DNA from: Dermacentor variabilis
Taxonomy: Eukaryota > Arthropoda > Arachnida > Ixodida > Ixodidae
Direction: 5' to 3'
Assembly: GCF_050947875.1 (NCBI RefSeq)
Contig: NC_134569.1
Coordinates: forward strand, 33,638,777 to 33,702,776
DNA length: 64,000 nt
In this document: positions 55,356 to 64,000 of the stretch, one piece after another
Position numbering within the stretch: the first letter of the stretch is position 1
Layout: every line of letters begins with the position of its first letter
Position numbers and translations under genes: made by a program
The notes under the pieces: model-generated
What the model was told of the DNA's origin: nothing
Seen by the model: only the letters and a program-made list of their open reading frames with translations
The model's database searches: none

Positions 55356-56336
55356 GGTAAAAAAGCACAGCGCTGTCAGTTCTGACCGACGTTTTGCACT
55401 GACAAGTGTTCCGACTGGGAATCTTTTTCTTCAGCCAGGGTACGTGCACAGCAAATTTGTTTCCCCTGCGTCTATCCGAGGCCGCCTTCACAATATGTAT
55501 TGTTCACCATACCTAGGTCAATTTCTCGCAGGTCATCTATAGTACCTAAACTGCATGGAGACAGGATGCGCCACTGGTGGCGGTCTTTCAAAGTCCACTC
55601 GGGATAGAAAGCAGCCGGCCGCCGCAGTTTTCTGCATAGTTGCTTGTGTTTCTGTGTTTCAGTCACGCTTTAGGAGCGAAATGAGCAACACCCGCCGCTT
55701 GCCTGTAGTGGTTCAAGCTTGAAGGGGTGTCAAAGAACAATTCTTGCTTGGTGGTGTATTTAAATAACTGGAAGATTTGCCGGTGACATGGTTTTAATTA
55801 TCCCCTTTGAGGCCCCATGAGCGGGAGCAACGGCATCAATGAATCGCTGTCATTCGACGGCAACTTTCTTGCTCTCGCGGTTTCGTTTGTCATCTCGGTG
55901 TTTGTAGCACTCGATCATGTTTATTCGGCTATGCGACGAAGTTTATCGCGGCATCCCCATTTTTTTTAGTTTGGCTTGTCTGCAGTGTAGCATGCGAGTT
56001 AAAGACATTCTTTGTTTACGTTCTGAATTCAGCTTGCCGCTTGTACCATTGGCCGCTTCTTTACCGTGGTGCTCTAGCTGGGGTGCACGACTACGTGCGT
56101 ATCCTGTTTTGTGTTGATGTTACTAACTCTTGTAAGGGTCAATTTTGTTATTGTTTTTCGGCCCGCTAAATCGTCGCACTAACTGTCACGCAGTCTATGT
56201 TTTGTATCTATTTTATCCGTGGTTTCGCGCATGTTGAGCTGTTGCTAGTTGCGTTATGCAGAACTTCTGTAATTTTTTTAATCCGAAAGTTCTCACCTCG
56301 TCTTCCCTCGTTTTTACAGTGGCTTAAATCACGCTA
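55356..56336. other. Non-coding stretch, no gene recognised
   Basis: Nearly 1 kb of mixed composition with short frames lacking motifs. No element ends were identified. Confidence 0.45.
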
Positions 56337-56585
56337 AGAAAGGGGGTTAACCAAGGGGCCCGATTTTTGTTAGTCATATCATAAGAAGCCAGCAAACACT
56401 GACACCAAGGACAACATAGGGGAAATTGTGCTCTAATAAATGAAATAAAGAAATAATAAATTAATGGAAATGAAAGTGGATGAAAAAACAACTTTCCGCA
56501 GGTGGGAAACGATCCCACAACCTTCAAGTTTCGCGTGCGATGCTCTACCAATTGAGCTACCACGGTGCCAATTCCCCACCCACTT
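56337..56585 (-). mobile_element. tRNA-derived SINE, left member of an inverted pair
   Basis: The minus strand begins GGCACCGTGGTAGCTCAATT then GGTAGAGCATCGCACGCGAA, a clear tRNA-like A box (TAGCTCAATTGG). It is followed by a B-box-like GTGGGATCGTTTCCCACC and the body TCATCCACTTTCATTTCCAT, TTCTTTATTTCATTTATTAG and CTATGTTGTCCTTGGTGTCA. It ends near GGTTAACCCCCTTTCT. The B box has lost GTTCGAATC. Its mate lies in opposite orientation at 56828-57030. Confidence 0.75.
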
Positions 56586-56827
56586 TGTAGGGTATTTATG
56601 TTTCCTAGTAAAACCCTGGGAATGTTAGCCAGCGCCGCCACTGACAGACCTCAGCGGTGGACGTGGAACGTCCTTTCTGCCGCAGGCGTCACGAGAACTT
56701 TATCTTTTTGGGTGAAGGCAACTGGTCAACAAACCAACACATGCTAAGGTCTGTGAGTGGTTGCAGTGGCTAACACTCCCAGGGTTCTACTGGGAAACCT
56801 AAATACCCAAGAAAGTAGATGGGGAAA
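56586..56827. repeat. Inverted-repeat core between the paired SINEs
   Basis: AATTCCCCACCCACTTTGTA and CCTAGTAAAACCCTGGGAAT on the left are mirrored by CTCCCAGGGTTCTACTGGGA and AAGTAGATGGGGAAACGG on the right. The palindrome therefore extends through non-SINE sequence, and only about 90 bp (56655-56745) is unpaired. This means a whole region containing the SINE was inverted-duplicated. Confidence 0.75.
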
Positions 56828-57030
56828 CGGCGCCGCGGTAGCTCAAATGGTAGAGCATCGCACGTGAAATCCCAAGGTTGTGGGATCGTTTCGCACCTGC
56901 GGCAAGTTGTCTTTTCATCCACTTTCATTTTCATTAATTTGTCGTTTCTTTATTTCATTTATTAAGCGCAAGTAATTTCCCATATGTTGTCCTTGGTGTC
57001 ACTGTTTATTGGTTTCTTAAATCATGCTCT
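56828..57030 (+). mobile_element. tRNA-derived SINE, right member of an inverted pair
   Basis: The plus strand reads GGCGCCGCGGTAGCTCAAAT then GGTAGAGCATCGCACGTGAA. A B-box-like GGGATCGTTTCGCACC and the same body as the left mate follow (TCATCCACTTTCATTTTCAT, ATGTTGTCCTTGGTGTCACT), ending near TTGGTTTCTTAAATCATG. Both mates share the B-box change GATCGTTTC, which points to duplication rather than independent insertion. Confidence 0.75.
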
Positions 57031-58939
57031 GTTTTATGGGAATGATTACAGGCAAGCGCTTCTTTAACATATTTATTCATTTCACTCGAGCCCATCTTCG
57101 CTATTGTGTTTACTTCGAAAATCTCTTAGAAAGAAAGGTGGCTGGGGGCGAAGAATGCTGTTACCTGCTGCATATGGTAATGCTGTTCGATTTTTGCGGA
57201 GAACATTGCGTCATTTTTTCAGATCTTTACTTTGATAGTTGTCAGAACAGACTTACCATGCATTGTTCTTTGTTTCACAGCGGAGTGTCTTTTTGCGTGT
57301 GCACTGTATTGTGAATTGAATTCATTCCTATCTTTTGTGGCGTGGGAGTTCAGTGCATGTGCTGCATAGGACTAAACTCTGCTTTTCCATCAACAGACAT
57401 CTGTCTTGACCGGCGCTACTTCCCCTTTAAGTATATCTTGCGGCTTCCCATTTCCGTATCATTAAAAAAGTTTTCATTAAAAACGCTATCTTTAAAGAAC
57501 GTTTCCAAGCAGGTCACTAAGCGAAATTGAAACGCGGAAAATGCAGCGGGAAGGGCAGTTCGTCGACGTACGCAGTGGAATTGCATCGGCCGTGACGCGC
57601 TAACTCACCATTTCTCACGCGTGCCTTTGTTGGCACCCTTGACTATAGCGTACGCATTTTCATTATGAAATTTGCAATTCCTCTTCATGAGACGACCTTG
57701 AAGGCACTTATTCGGCGATATCACGTGTATTCATCGGTATTACGGTGCCTACAATGTGTGGCAACACCGTGCTGTACTGACTCCTTTGAGATATCGATCT
57801 GCCCCAGTAACGTTTTCCCATTATTGAAATGCAGAAACAGGGTTACCCCAAAGGTAGAGTTAAACAAAATCAAGACATCGTACTTAGTCCAAAAAACAAA
57901 GCAGCTACTTAACAAGAGCTCCATTTTGTATAAATGGACTTCATTGCGCTTGTAACCGGGAGGAACTTGGCACTTAAGCAGACTGGGTGATCCCACACTC
58001 GAGTGAAATCGTGCAAATGTGCACGGGCCTCTCAAAGAAGCCCGCGCCTTTGCTGCCATTGTCACCGCCGAAATGCCTGTCTGGCAGCCGAACCAAGGGA
58101 ACATCGCAACCGCGAACCTCTACCATACTTTCCACAAAGTGTTCTCTGCTGCGGCATCCCAAGCACACTTTCGAAATCGCCCGCAATGCGGCCATCAGTG
58201 GTGCCTCTATAGGTGGTGCACTACGCGTGGGCCAGAAATAAAGTTACTACCATGAATGCGTTGAGACATGCTGTCGGACACATCTAAGGGACTAATCTCG
58301 GTAGTTCGCAGTTAATGTATGAATTGAATATCTATAGATTTTGAAAGTATTTTCTAAGTGTAACCATTTCAGTCTCTTCTAGCAATGAAGCCAACAGGTA
58401 ATGCAGCCAAAGAAAGCAAGAACTGCGTTATCTGTTGCCTTCGTGTGCTATCACTAAGCATTTGAGCACCGGAATAATCTGAACATTGGTACTCTGGAGG
58501 AGGAATTTCATTTATTTTCAAGGCTAGGTCCACCGATACCTAGCAAGACACTCCTGCTCGTGTAGTATGTCCTATTCTGTGTGCTCCGCGCCCAACGTGC
58601 TTCACGGTATACAATACGGCCAGTAGCGGTATGGCTTGCAGTACGCTTATGCTAACAACAGGAGTTCATGTTTCACGATAGTTTGCATCGATGTAAAATC
58701 TTTCAGATGTGCAAGTCTGCGTTTATCGAGTACCGGCACTCGCGGAGCTTCCAGTTCCCCCCCTCCCCCCCACCTGACCAGGACTGCATCAGGAGAGTTT
58801 CTATAGACGGCGTGCGGAGCTCTATCGCCATATGCCCCCTTCGCATATCATAACACTTGTACTGAGATTTTTTAGACTGGTGGCGCAGCTCAGAATGAGC
58901 AAAGAACGAAGATCGAACGGGCAATGAAACGGAAAGGAG
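57031..58939. other. Non-coding stretch; possible polyadenylated sequence ending at 58250
   Basis: No gene is confidently recognised. The segment 57985-58250 is GC-richer, has overlapping frames on both strands and ends CAGAAATAAAGTTACTACC. It could be a processed transcript copy or a 3' UTR, but no protein family is evident. The remainder is AT-rich. Confidence 0.35.
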
Positions 58940-59078
58940 AATACAGGGAGCGCTAACTTCCAAATGATGGTTTATTTCGTGAAACAGAAGGCTACTTATA
59001 CACTCGGCGAACCGTGTGACATCAAGAGATTACACAAAACCAAGCAACAAAACCAATAGTAACCATGCGACAAAATAT

Positions 59079-59718
59079 TCAGACAGGCTGTGGCTGAAGT
59101 CGGAGATACGCCAATTCATTGCTTGATAATGATAAGGAAGGTGAGCTTACACAAGCATGGCCTAGACCTATGATAGCCTTTGCTTCGATTATTTCTCTTG
59201 TGAGCTGATTACAACTACGACCTAGAATGACGCATTCCTCTAAGGCAGGTTCGCAACCACACGATTCGCAGTGCTGCGCAAGAAACCCGCCAGCTGTAAT
59301 ACAATTTTTAGCATTGTAACCATGTTCGTGCAGCCTGTCATTCAGACATCGGTCAGTGTGACCGACCTAACGTTTTACAGACTTTATGGAACAAAAATAA
59401 ACATCACAATGTGTGCAATTAACGATCTTTTTTTTTGTGATTCCTATCACAGCTAGGAGGAGCCTCCTTATTTGTCTTAGTGATCTTGCAAATACTCATC
59501 AGCTTGTTATGGGCAGAAAACACTACACGAATATTCACTCGCTTGGCAATTTTCTTAAGGTTATGTCAGACGGTGTGAATATAAGGAATGATGCTTGTCC
59601 TACCCCTTGTAGTTGCAGGGTTATTTTCGTGCTGGTTGTCTTTTCTAAACTCTCTTGGAATCTGTTTTGCTACTGACACTTGTATGGACATGGGATAACC
59701 AGTCTGCGAAAGCCGTTC
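59079..59718 (-). pseudogene. PLE-3 linker and GIY-YIG endonuclease
   Basis: In broken frames the minus strand reads STRGRTSIIPYIHTV, IRVVFSAHNKLMS (the connector before the nuclease), then VGHTDRCLNDRLHEHGYNAK, FLAQHCESCGCEPALEECVI and REIIEAKAIIGLGHACVSSP before a stop near 59079. IGQT has become VGHT and VYEI is lost in a frameshift. The R-C-x-N-D-x-L-x-E-H helix, the H-C-x-x-C-x-C cluster and the REIIEA helix are preserved. The order RT then GIY-YIG is diagnostic for endonuclease-bearing Penelope elements. Confidence 0.8.
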
Positions 59719-60390
59719 TCACTGAGAGGCAAAGCTAGGCGAAACAGTATGGTGGCACGACGTTTTTAAAGCATTATTTAGGCAAAGGTTAGCAATGCTT
59801 CTCTTGACCAACATAAAATGAGCAGAATGAAACGGAAGAAGCGGTTTGTTAGCACGAGGTTCATTGTCCCAACACGTGAGAATATCCGAATAAGCTAAGC
59901 GCAAATCCAAAAACCGGATCGTGTGATCCTGTGGGAGCCCGTAAGCAACGTCAAGAGTCGCCAGGCATTCTTTGACTACTGGCACTACCATGGCAACCTC
60001 AGTCTCAAAGTCAGCTGGAGAACACTCAATGCAAAACAAAAAATCGTCCATATAACGAAATATTTTAAAAACATTAGTGTGATTAAGGTTCGCTGACATG
60101 GGGACATCTAGGCGGGCTAAAAATAAATCACTAAAGAGCGGAGCAAGGCACGAACCGATGCATACTCTGTTTTTCTGCAAATAGATGGTGTCATCCCATG
60201 TAGTGAACGTTGACGACAAATAAAAGCTCATAAGTTCTAAAAAGTGATTACTAGACAGCCCATCATTATTCTGAAAATGGGTGACACCAAATTCATCAAT
60301 TGTCTGCGAGATAGCTGACAGTAAGTCATTGTGAGCTATAGAACAGTACAGGTCCTTCACATTGAAGGAGAAAACTTTAAAGCCTCGATC
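59700..60390 (-). pseudogene. PLE-3 reverse transcriptase core (YMDD)
   Basis: After a frameshift near 60385 the minus strand reads KVFSFNVKDLYCSIAHNDLL, then NRVCIGSCLAPLFSDLFLAR, FRYMDDFLFC and LPQDHTIRFLDLRL. GSCLAPLFSDLFLA and YMDD (60043-60054) are the catalytic motifs of Penelope-like RTs, related to telomerase RT. It ends at a stop near 59719 after SFASQ, where the inverted copy reads SFASQCARLSQAGYPVSI. The single stop and frameshift separate the RT from the endonuclease. Confidence 0.83.
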
Positions 60391-61020
60391 AGTTGTCCTT
60401 TAAAAAGTCAATTACTTCATCGGTGTTGCGTATTAAAAACGGGTCATTCACAGGTAAAACGGCTAGCTTGGCTCGCAGAAACAGAGCGACAGACTTCTGC
60501 CATGTGTCCTGTTCTAAAATAATAGCCCTAAACAGGAGGTCAGGTTGGTGCGTTTTTGCGCTGAAAAACACCTCTAGGTGATCTAGTTTGCTGCTGGCAA
60601 TTATTTTCAACATCTTGTCCAAGTTACATTCCCTGAAAAGTTTTTTAGCCTTAGCTTTTACCTCACTTAAGGACACTGTATCCTGTCGCTTTAAAATGGC
60701 GGAAATTGCCTGACCAGCTTTTGCATGAAAATTCCCTTCTGAGAGCATACAGAACCTGCCTTCTTTATCTGCCGGTAACACGCAAATCGAATTGTCACGC
60801 AGATAGTTAGTTACACGTCTCAAGGAAACCTTCGGAAGTGCCTGTCTAGAGCGTGATAAGGCCCGTACACCTTCGGATATCACGCGCGAAACATCCTCTT
60901 CCGCCGCGAACTTGGAAATCTGCCTCACCATTGAGGGCATCTCTTCCGGTGCTTTACTAGATTCCACCGCGAACTTAGGCCCCAACGCCAAAATGTTGTG
61001 GATGTGTTCTGGTAGGTCCA
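60389..61020 (-). pseudogene. PLE-3 N-terminal region and start of reverse transcriptase
   Basis: The minus-strand reading LPEHIHNILALGPKFAVESS opens the preserved part. It continues LRDNSICVLPADKEGRFCML, the conserved PADKE motif at the start of Penelope RTs, then KTHQPDLLFRAIILEQDTWQ and RNTDEVIDFLKDN before a stop. The ATG at 61054 lies beyond the head-to-head junction and is not the native start. Roughly the first 100-200 residues of a full Penelope ORF are absent, consistent with 5' truncation. Confidence 0.8.
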
Positions 61021-61025
61021 AGACT

Positions 61026-61545
61026 GAGGTTGCGATGTCAGTGCCAATAGTCAAAGAATGCCTTGCGCCCCTTGACGTTACTTACGAGCTCCCACAGGAT
61101 CACACAATCCGGCTTTTGGATCTGCGCTTAGCTTGTTCAGATATTCACACTTGTTGGTACTATCAACCTCGTGCCACCACTTCTTCTGTTTCACTCTGCT
61201 CATCCTAAGTTGGTCAAGAGAACCATTGCGAATCTTTGCCTAAATAATGCTTTTAAAAAATCCTGCCACCATACTGATTCGTCTAGCTTTGCCTCTCAGT
61301 GCGCACGGCTTTCGCAGGCCGGTTATCCCGTCTCCATACAAGTGTCAGTAGCAAAGCAGATTCTTACAGAGTATAGAAAAGACAACCAGCACGAAAATAA
61401 CCCTGCAACTACTCGGGGTAGGACAAGCATCATTCCTTATATTCACACCGTCTCGAATAAACTTAAGAAAATCGCCAAGCGAGCCAATATTCGTGTAGTG
61501 TTTTCTGCCGCTAACAAGCTGATGAGGTTTTGAAAGCTCACTAAT
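61026..61545 (+). pseudogene. PLE-3 inverted copy: RT C-terminus and linker
   Basis: The plus strand reads TEVAMSVPIVKECLAPLDVT, LPQDHTIRLLDLRLACSDIH, then (other frame) FHSAHPKLVKRTIANLCLNN, SFASQCARLSQAGYPVSIQV, and TTRGRTSIIPYIHTVSNKLK to FSAANKLMRF and a stop. It starts just after the YMDD region and ends in the connector before GIY-YIG. It duplicates the minus copy at 59440-59998 in opposite orientation and lacks the catalytic core. Confidence 0.8.
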
Positions 61546-61599
61546 CCGAATGAGGAGGAGAATCCTAGGTATAAGGAGAATCCTAGCTGTGATGCTTAG

Positions 61600-62458
61600 C
61601 TGTGTAGGGAAGCTATTCGAAAAAATTATCTACAGACGTCTAAACTGGTTCCTGGAAACTACAAAAGTTTACCCGGAGGAAATGACTGGCTTCCGGCAAA
61701 ATAGGTCCGCAATTGATAATGTCATTACCTTGGTCTCATCAATTGAAGTAGAATTAGTCTCTGGAAGCATACCTACTGCATTATATTTGGACATTAAGGC
61801 AGCATAGGATTCGGTCTATCATAAAGCAATACTTGATGCTTTGGAAACCGTTGGTCTTGGAGGACGACTTTACGCATGGATTGAAGACTATCTTCAAGGA
61901 CGCCAGCTTATCATATGTACCGCGAATGGCCCTACGGCGCTTTATGCCGTCGAGAAGGGAGTGCCAGAGGGAGGAGTGTTAAGCCCGGTACTATTTAATT
62001 TAGTCCTCATCCATCTGAGAAGAAACCTGCCCCGCGGCGTCAAAAACACACTGTATGCGGACGACATTTGCATTTGGAGCGCGGCGCGTTCCCGCAGTAC
62101 CACCCAACAACGTCTCCAGAGAGTGCTAGCAAATATATCGGCCTACCTAAATCCAGGGGGTCTGAAATTGTCCCGCGACAAAAGCGTTGCCATGGCTTCC
62201 ACGCGGAGGTGCATGGAAAAATACTTACTAGTGTTGGGTGGTCGTACCCTTTCATACGTCAAGACGCAAAGGTTTCTTGGAGTGACGGTCGATAGGAACC
62301 TCACATGGTCGCATCAAGTAAAAAAACTGAGTGAGAAGGTTTCCTCAGCGTCGCACGTATTCCGATTTTTAGCCGGATCACAGTGGGGCAGCACTGTCGA
62401 TCAATGGTGCTCCTCCATAAGGCCTACGTCGACGGAACACTACAATATTACCTCCTGA
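61600..62458 (+). pseudogene. LINE-D reverse transcriptase
   Basis: The reading gives CVGKLFEKIIYRRLNWFLET, EEMTGFRQNRSAIDNVITLV, YLDIKAA then a stop where relatives continue with Y/F-D-x-V, and then ILDALETVGLGGRLYAWIED. It continues KGVPEGGVLSPVLFNLVLIH, then LYADD (YADD at 62054-62065) and VKTQRFLGVTVDRNLTWSHQ. G-V-P-Q-G reads GVPEG, a change in a motif that is nearly always Q in this group. The frame ends at 62458 and resumes elsewhere, so it is dead. Confidence 0.8.
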
Positions 62459-62459
62459 T

Positions 62460-63640
62460 CCTGCACAAAATGTCTCCCACAAGCAAGACAAAACTTGAGG
62501 CAGCACGAAACAACTACCTTCGCGTATGTCTTGGCCTTCCGAAGGGGTCTTCCCGCTCAGGAACTGTACCAGAAGCTGGATGCCTGCCTCTTGAAGTGCT
62601 ATCTTCGCAGGAGACACTTCGGATTCTTCTCCGACACGTCATTCATACGAAGACTCATTTTTAAAGGATATTTCTAGAACCCGTGCTACATCTAGCTTTG
62701 GGCAGGCCGTCGGAAGCATATCTATTTCGATTCCTGCTCAGGCGTCACAAATTATTCCACGATACATTTCACCATGAACACTGTCCCCACTGGAAATCGT
62801 GCCATACATACCTGCAATCAGTGCGAAAAAGAAAATGCCTCAAGCAGCGACTTATCAGATAGCCTTGGAATATATGCACAAAAAATACGCAGCCGCAACG
62901 CACATTTTCACAGATGGCTCTACAACTCCACATCATTCATCATGCGGACTTTTTGTTCCCTCTACAGGGCAAGCATTCTCGTTTCGTCTTGAGCGTGCGA
63001 CATCATCTACTCCAGCGGAGCTATATGGCATTAAGGAGGCCCTTGTGTATGTACTTCGACAGCAGCCGCCAAAGACCATGGGTGATTTTCACAGATTCAA
63101 AAGCAGTCCTACAAAGTATGGGAAACAAACACAAGCGTTGTAATAATCAACCTGCAGCATTTGACATTGCTTATCTTCACCACAGGGCTAAAATTGCTGG
63201 GCTTTGCATAAAGTTCCCGTGAATACCTGGCCATGCCGGCATTTTGGGAAATGAAAGAGCGGATGATGCTGCCAGAAATGGACTCTAGTACCACAAGTTC
63301 AAAAGAACATTTCTTACAAAGGCCGACGCTTCAAACATGGCAAAAATATGCCTATCAAGAAAAAGACCGCATCTGGAGTCTGCCGCTTCACCAAGATAAC
63401 TTTCTGCCTTACATTGACCCAGAAATGAGGCCGAAAATTCCCCGACCAATTCCTCGACATTTAGAGACATTGTACCATCGTCTTCGACTGAACGTGGCAT
63501 ACACGAACAATTATCTGTACCACATAGAGCTTACCACTAACCCATACTGTCATAACTCTCGCAACTTAGAGGCAAATGAGCACATAATACTAGAATGCCC
63601 CGCGTACCGCGACGAGAGACAATTTTTTTAGCAACAAATG
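62460..63640 (+). pseudogene. LINE-D RNase H and C-terminal zinc finger
   Basis: Pieces in shifting frames read EAARNNYLRVCLGLPKGSSR and HIFTDGSTTPHHSSCGLFVP (first RNase H aspartate at about 62910). STPAELYGIKEALVYVLRQQ, VIFTDSKAVLQSMGN and PGHAGILGNERADDAARN supply the remaining motifs. The C-terminal part is LNVAYTNNYLYHIELTTNPY, CHNSRNLEANEHIILECP (63547-63600), with a stop at 63631. The finger has C-x2-S where C-x2-C is usual. All four RNase H motifs can be recognised, but at least three frame changes separate them. Confidence 0.8.
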
Positions 63641-64000
63641 GACATGATTTGCCATGAACTGTTAACGTTACCGAGCATCTTAGGTCCAATGCCCGGCCCT
63701 TCAGAACAGCGACGGGTCTTGGATTCATTGTTCAAATACCTGTCAGAAATTGGTCTAATAGGAAAGCTTTATAGACTGCACATTTCATATAAAAAAGCCT
63801 AAATTCACCCTCCATGTCACCTGTAAATATTAGTATCAGGTCCACTCGGACATTTCATATTTATTTTTATTCTCTTTTTTCCCACTCTCCTCTGGAATCT
63901 TTTAATCCCATTCCCCATTGCTATACAGAGTAGCACGCCAGCGGTTATATACGCGCCGGCAAAAATATATGTTTTTCTCATAAAGAGCTCTCTCTCTCTC

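Larger units (their letters stand above)
58940..61593. mobile_element. Inverted dimer of a Penelope-like element with RT and GIY-YIG (PLE-3)
   Basis: A minus-strand copy (about 61020 down to 58940, about 2.1 kb) encodes RT then GIY-YIG. It ends with AAATAAACCATCATTTGGAA, then GTTAGCGCT near 58950. A plus-strand copy (about 61026-61593) repeats part of the same element. AATGCCT(G/T)GCG, CACAGGATCACAC and AAAGACAACCAGCACGAAAA occur in both orientations, at 59440-59998 and 61026-61545. The copies meet head to head near 61021-61026, both 5'-truncated to different extents. The plus copy is cut at 61593 by LINE-D. Confidence 0.82.
61594..64000 (+). mobile_element. LINE-D: 5'-truncated I-superfamily LINE, possibly cut by the window end
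   Basis: The element begins abruptly with LSCVGKLFEKIIYRRLNWFL (RT) after PLE sequence and continues through RNase H, finger and a 3' UTR. The (CT)n at 63985-64000 looks like the 3' tail of the family (LINE-A, LINE-B and LINE-C end similarly), so nearly the whole 3' end is included. A stop at 61807 (AAT/TAG in the FLDIKAA segment) and several frameshifts are present. Confidence 0.82.

Noticed and set aside
56490..56910. Two functional tRNA genes
   Set aside because: The B boxes are degenerate (GATCGTTTC), anticodon stems do not pair well, and the SINE body follows both.

Overview
The window looks like a repeat-dense stretch of an arthropod nuclear genome, most likely a hard tick (Ixodidae). 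This is an inference. It rests on three copies of a tRNA-derived SINE that I recognise as tick Ruka, on RTE and I-type LINEs of the kind common in tick genomes, on Penelope-like elements with GIY-YIG endonucleases, and on AT-rich, intron-bearing, non-operonic sequence. I found no convincing single-copy host gene. Every coding stretch I can identify belongs to a transposable element, and most are broken.

Layout. 1-3560: a decayed Gypsy-type LTR element (gag, protease, RNase H remnants) interrupted by an inverted dimer of a Penelope-like element (PLE). 4560-5790: a tandem array of decayed repeat units, then a tRNA-derived SINE. 5902-11590 (minus): an almost complete two-ORF I-superfamily LINE (LINE-A), whose ORF2 carries one visible stop codon. 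13742-13963: Ruka. 16024-19279: a near-complete RTE-clade LINE inserted inside a Ruka copy whose target-site duplication is still visible. 20160-21240: a decayed GAGTC/GTGAG-rich repeat. 23243-26640 (minus): a second long RTE copy, itself invaded by an I-type 3' fragment, with a tRNA-like SINE head beyond its 5' end. 26870-30845: LINE-B, a broken I-type LINE. 30850-31700: a CR1/Jockey-type endonuclease remnant. 31706-34530: a piggyBac-family transposase gene with two inferred introns and all three catalytic aspartates; it is the most intact gene here.

36625-37064: an I-type LINE tail abutting a second PLE inverted dimer (37068-38200). 41338-41570: a complete Ruka with a perfect 14-bp target-site duplication. 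42199-42914: a near-palindromic foldback/MITE. 43232-43565: an RTE 3' end. 45660-46870 (minus): an I-type RNase H fragment. 49478-50160 (minus): another I-type 3' fragment. 51521-51633: (CT)n/(TA)n. 51635-52790: an RTE fragment fused to LINE-C (52791-55355). 56337-57030: two tRNA-derived SINEs in a long palindrome. 58940-61593: a third PLE inverted dimer, with reverse transcriptase and GIY-YIG. 61594-64000: LINE-D, running off the window.

These parts do not form a pathway. They record successive nested insertions. The autonomous LINEs are the plausible sources of machinery for the SINEs. The main recurring theme is inverted (head-to-head) duplication: three PLE pairs, one tRNA-SINE pair and one foldback element. 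The best functional candidate is the piggyBac transposase.
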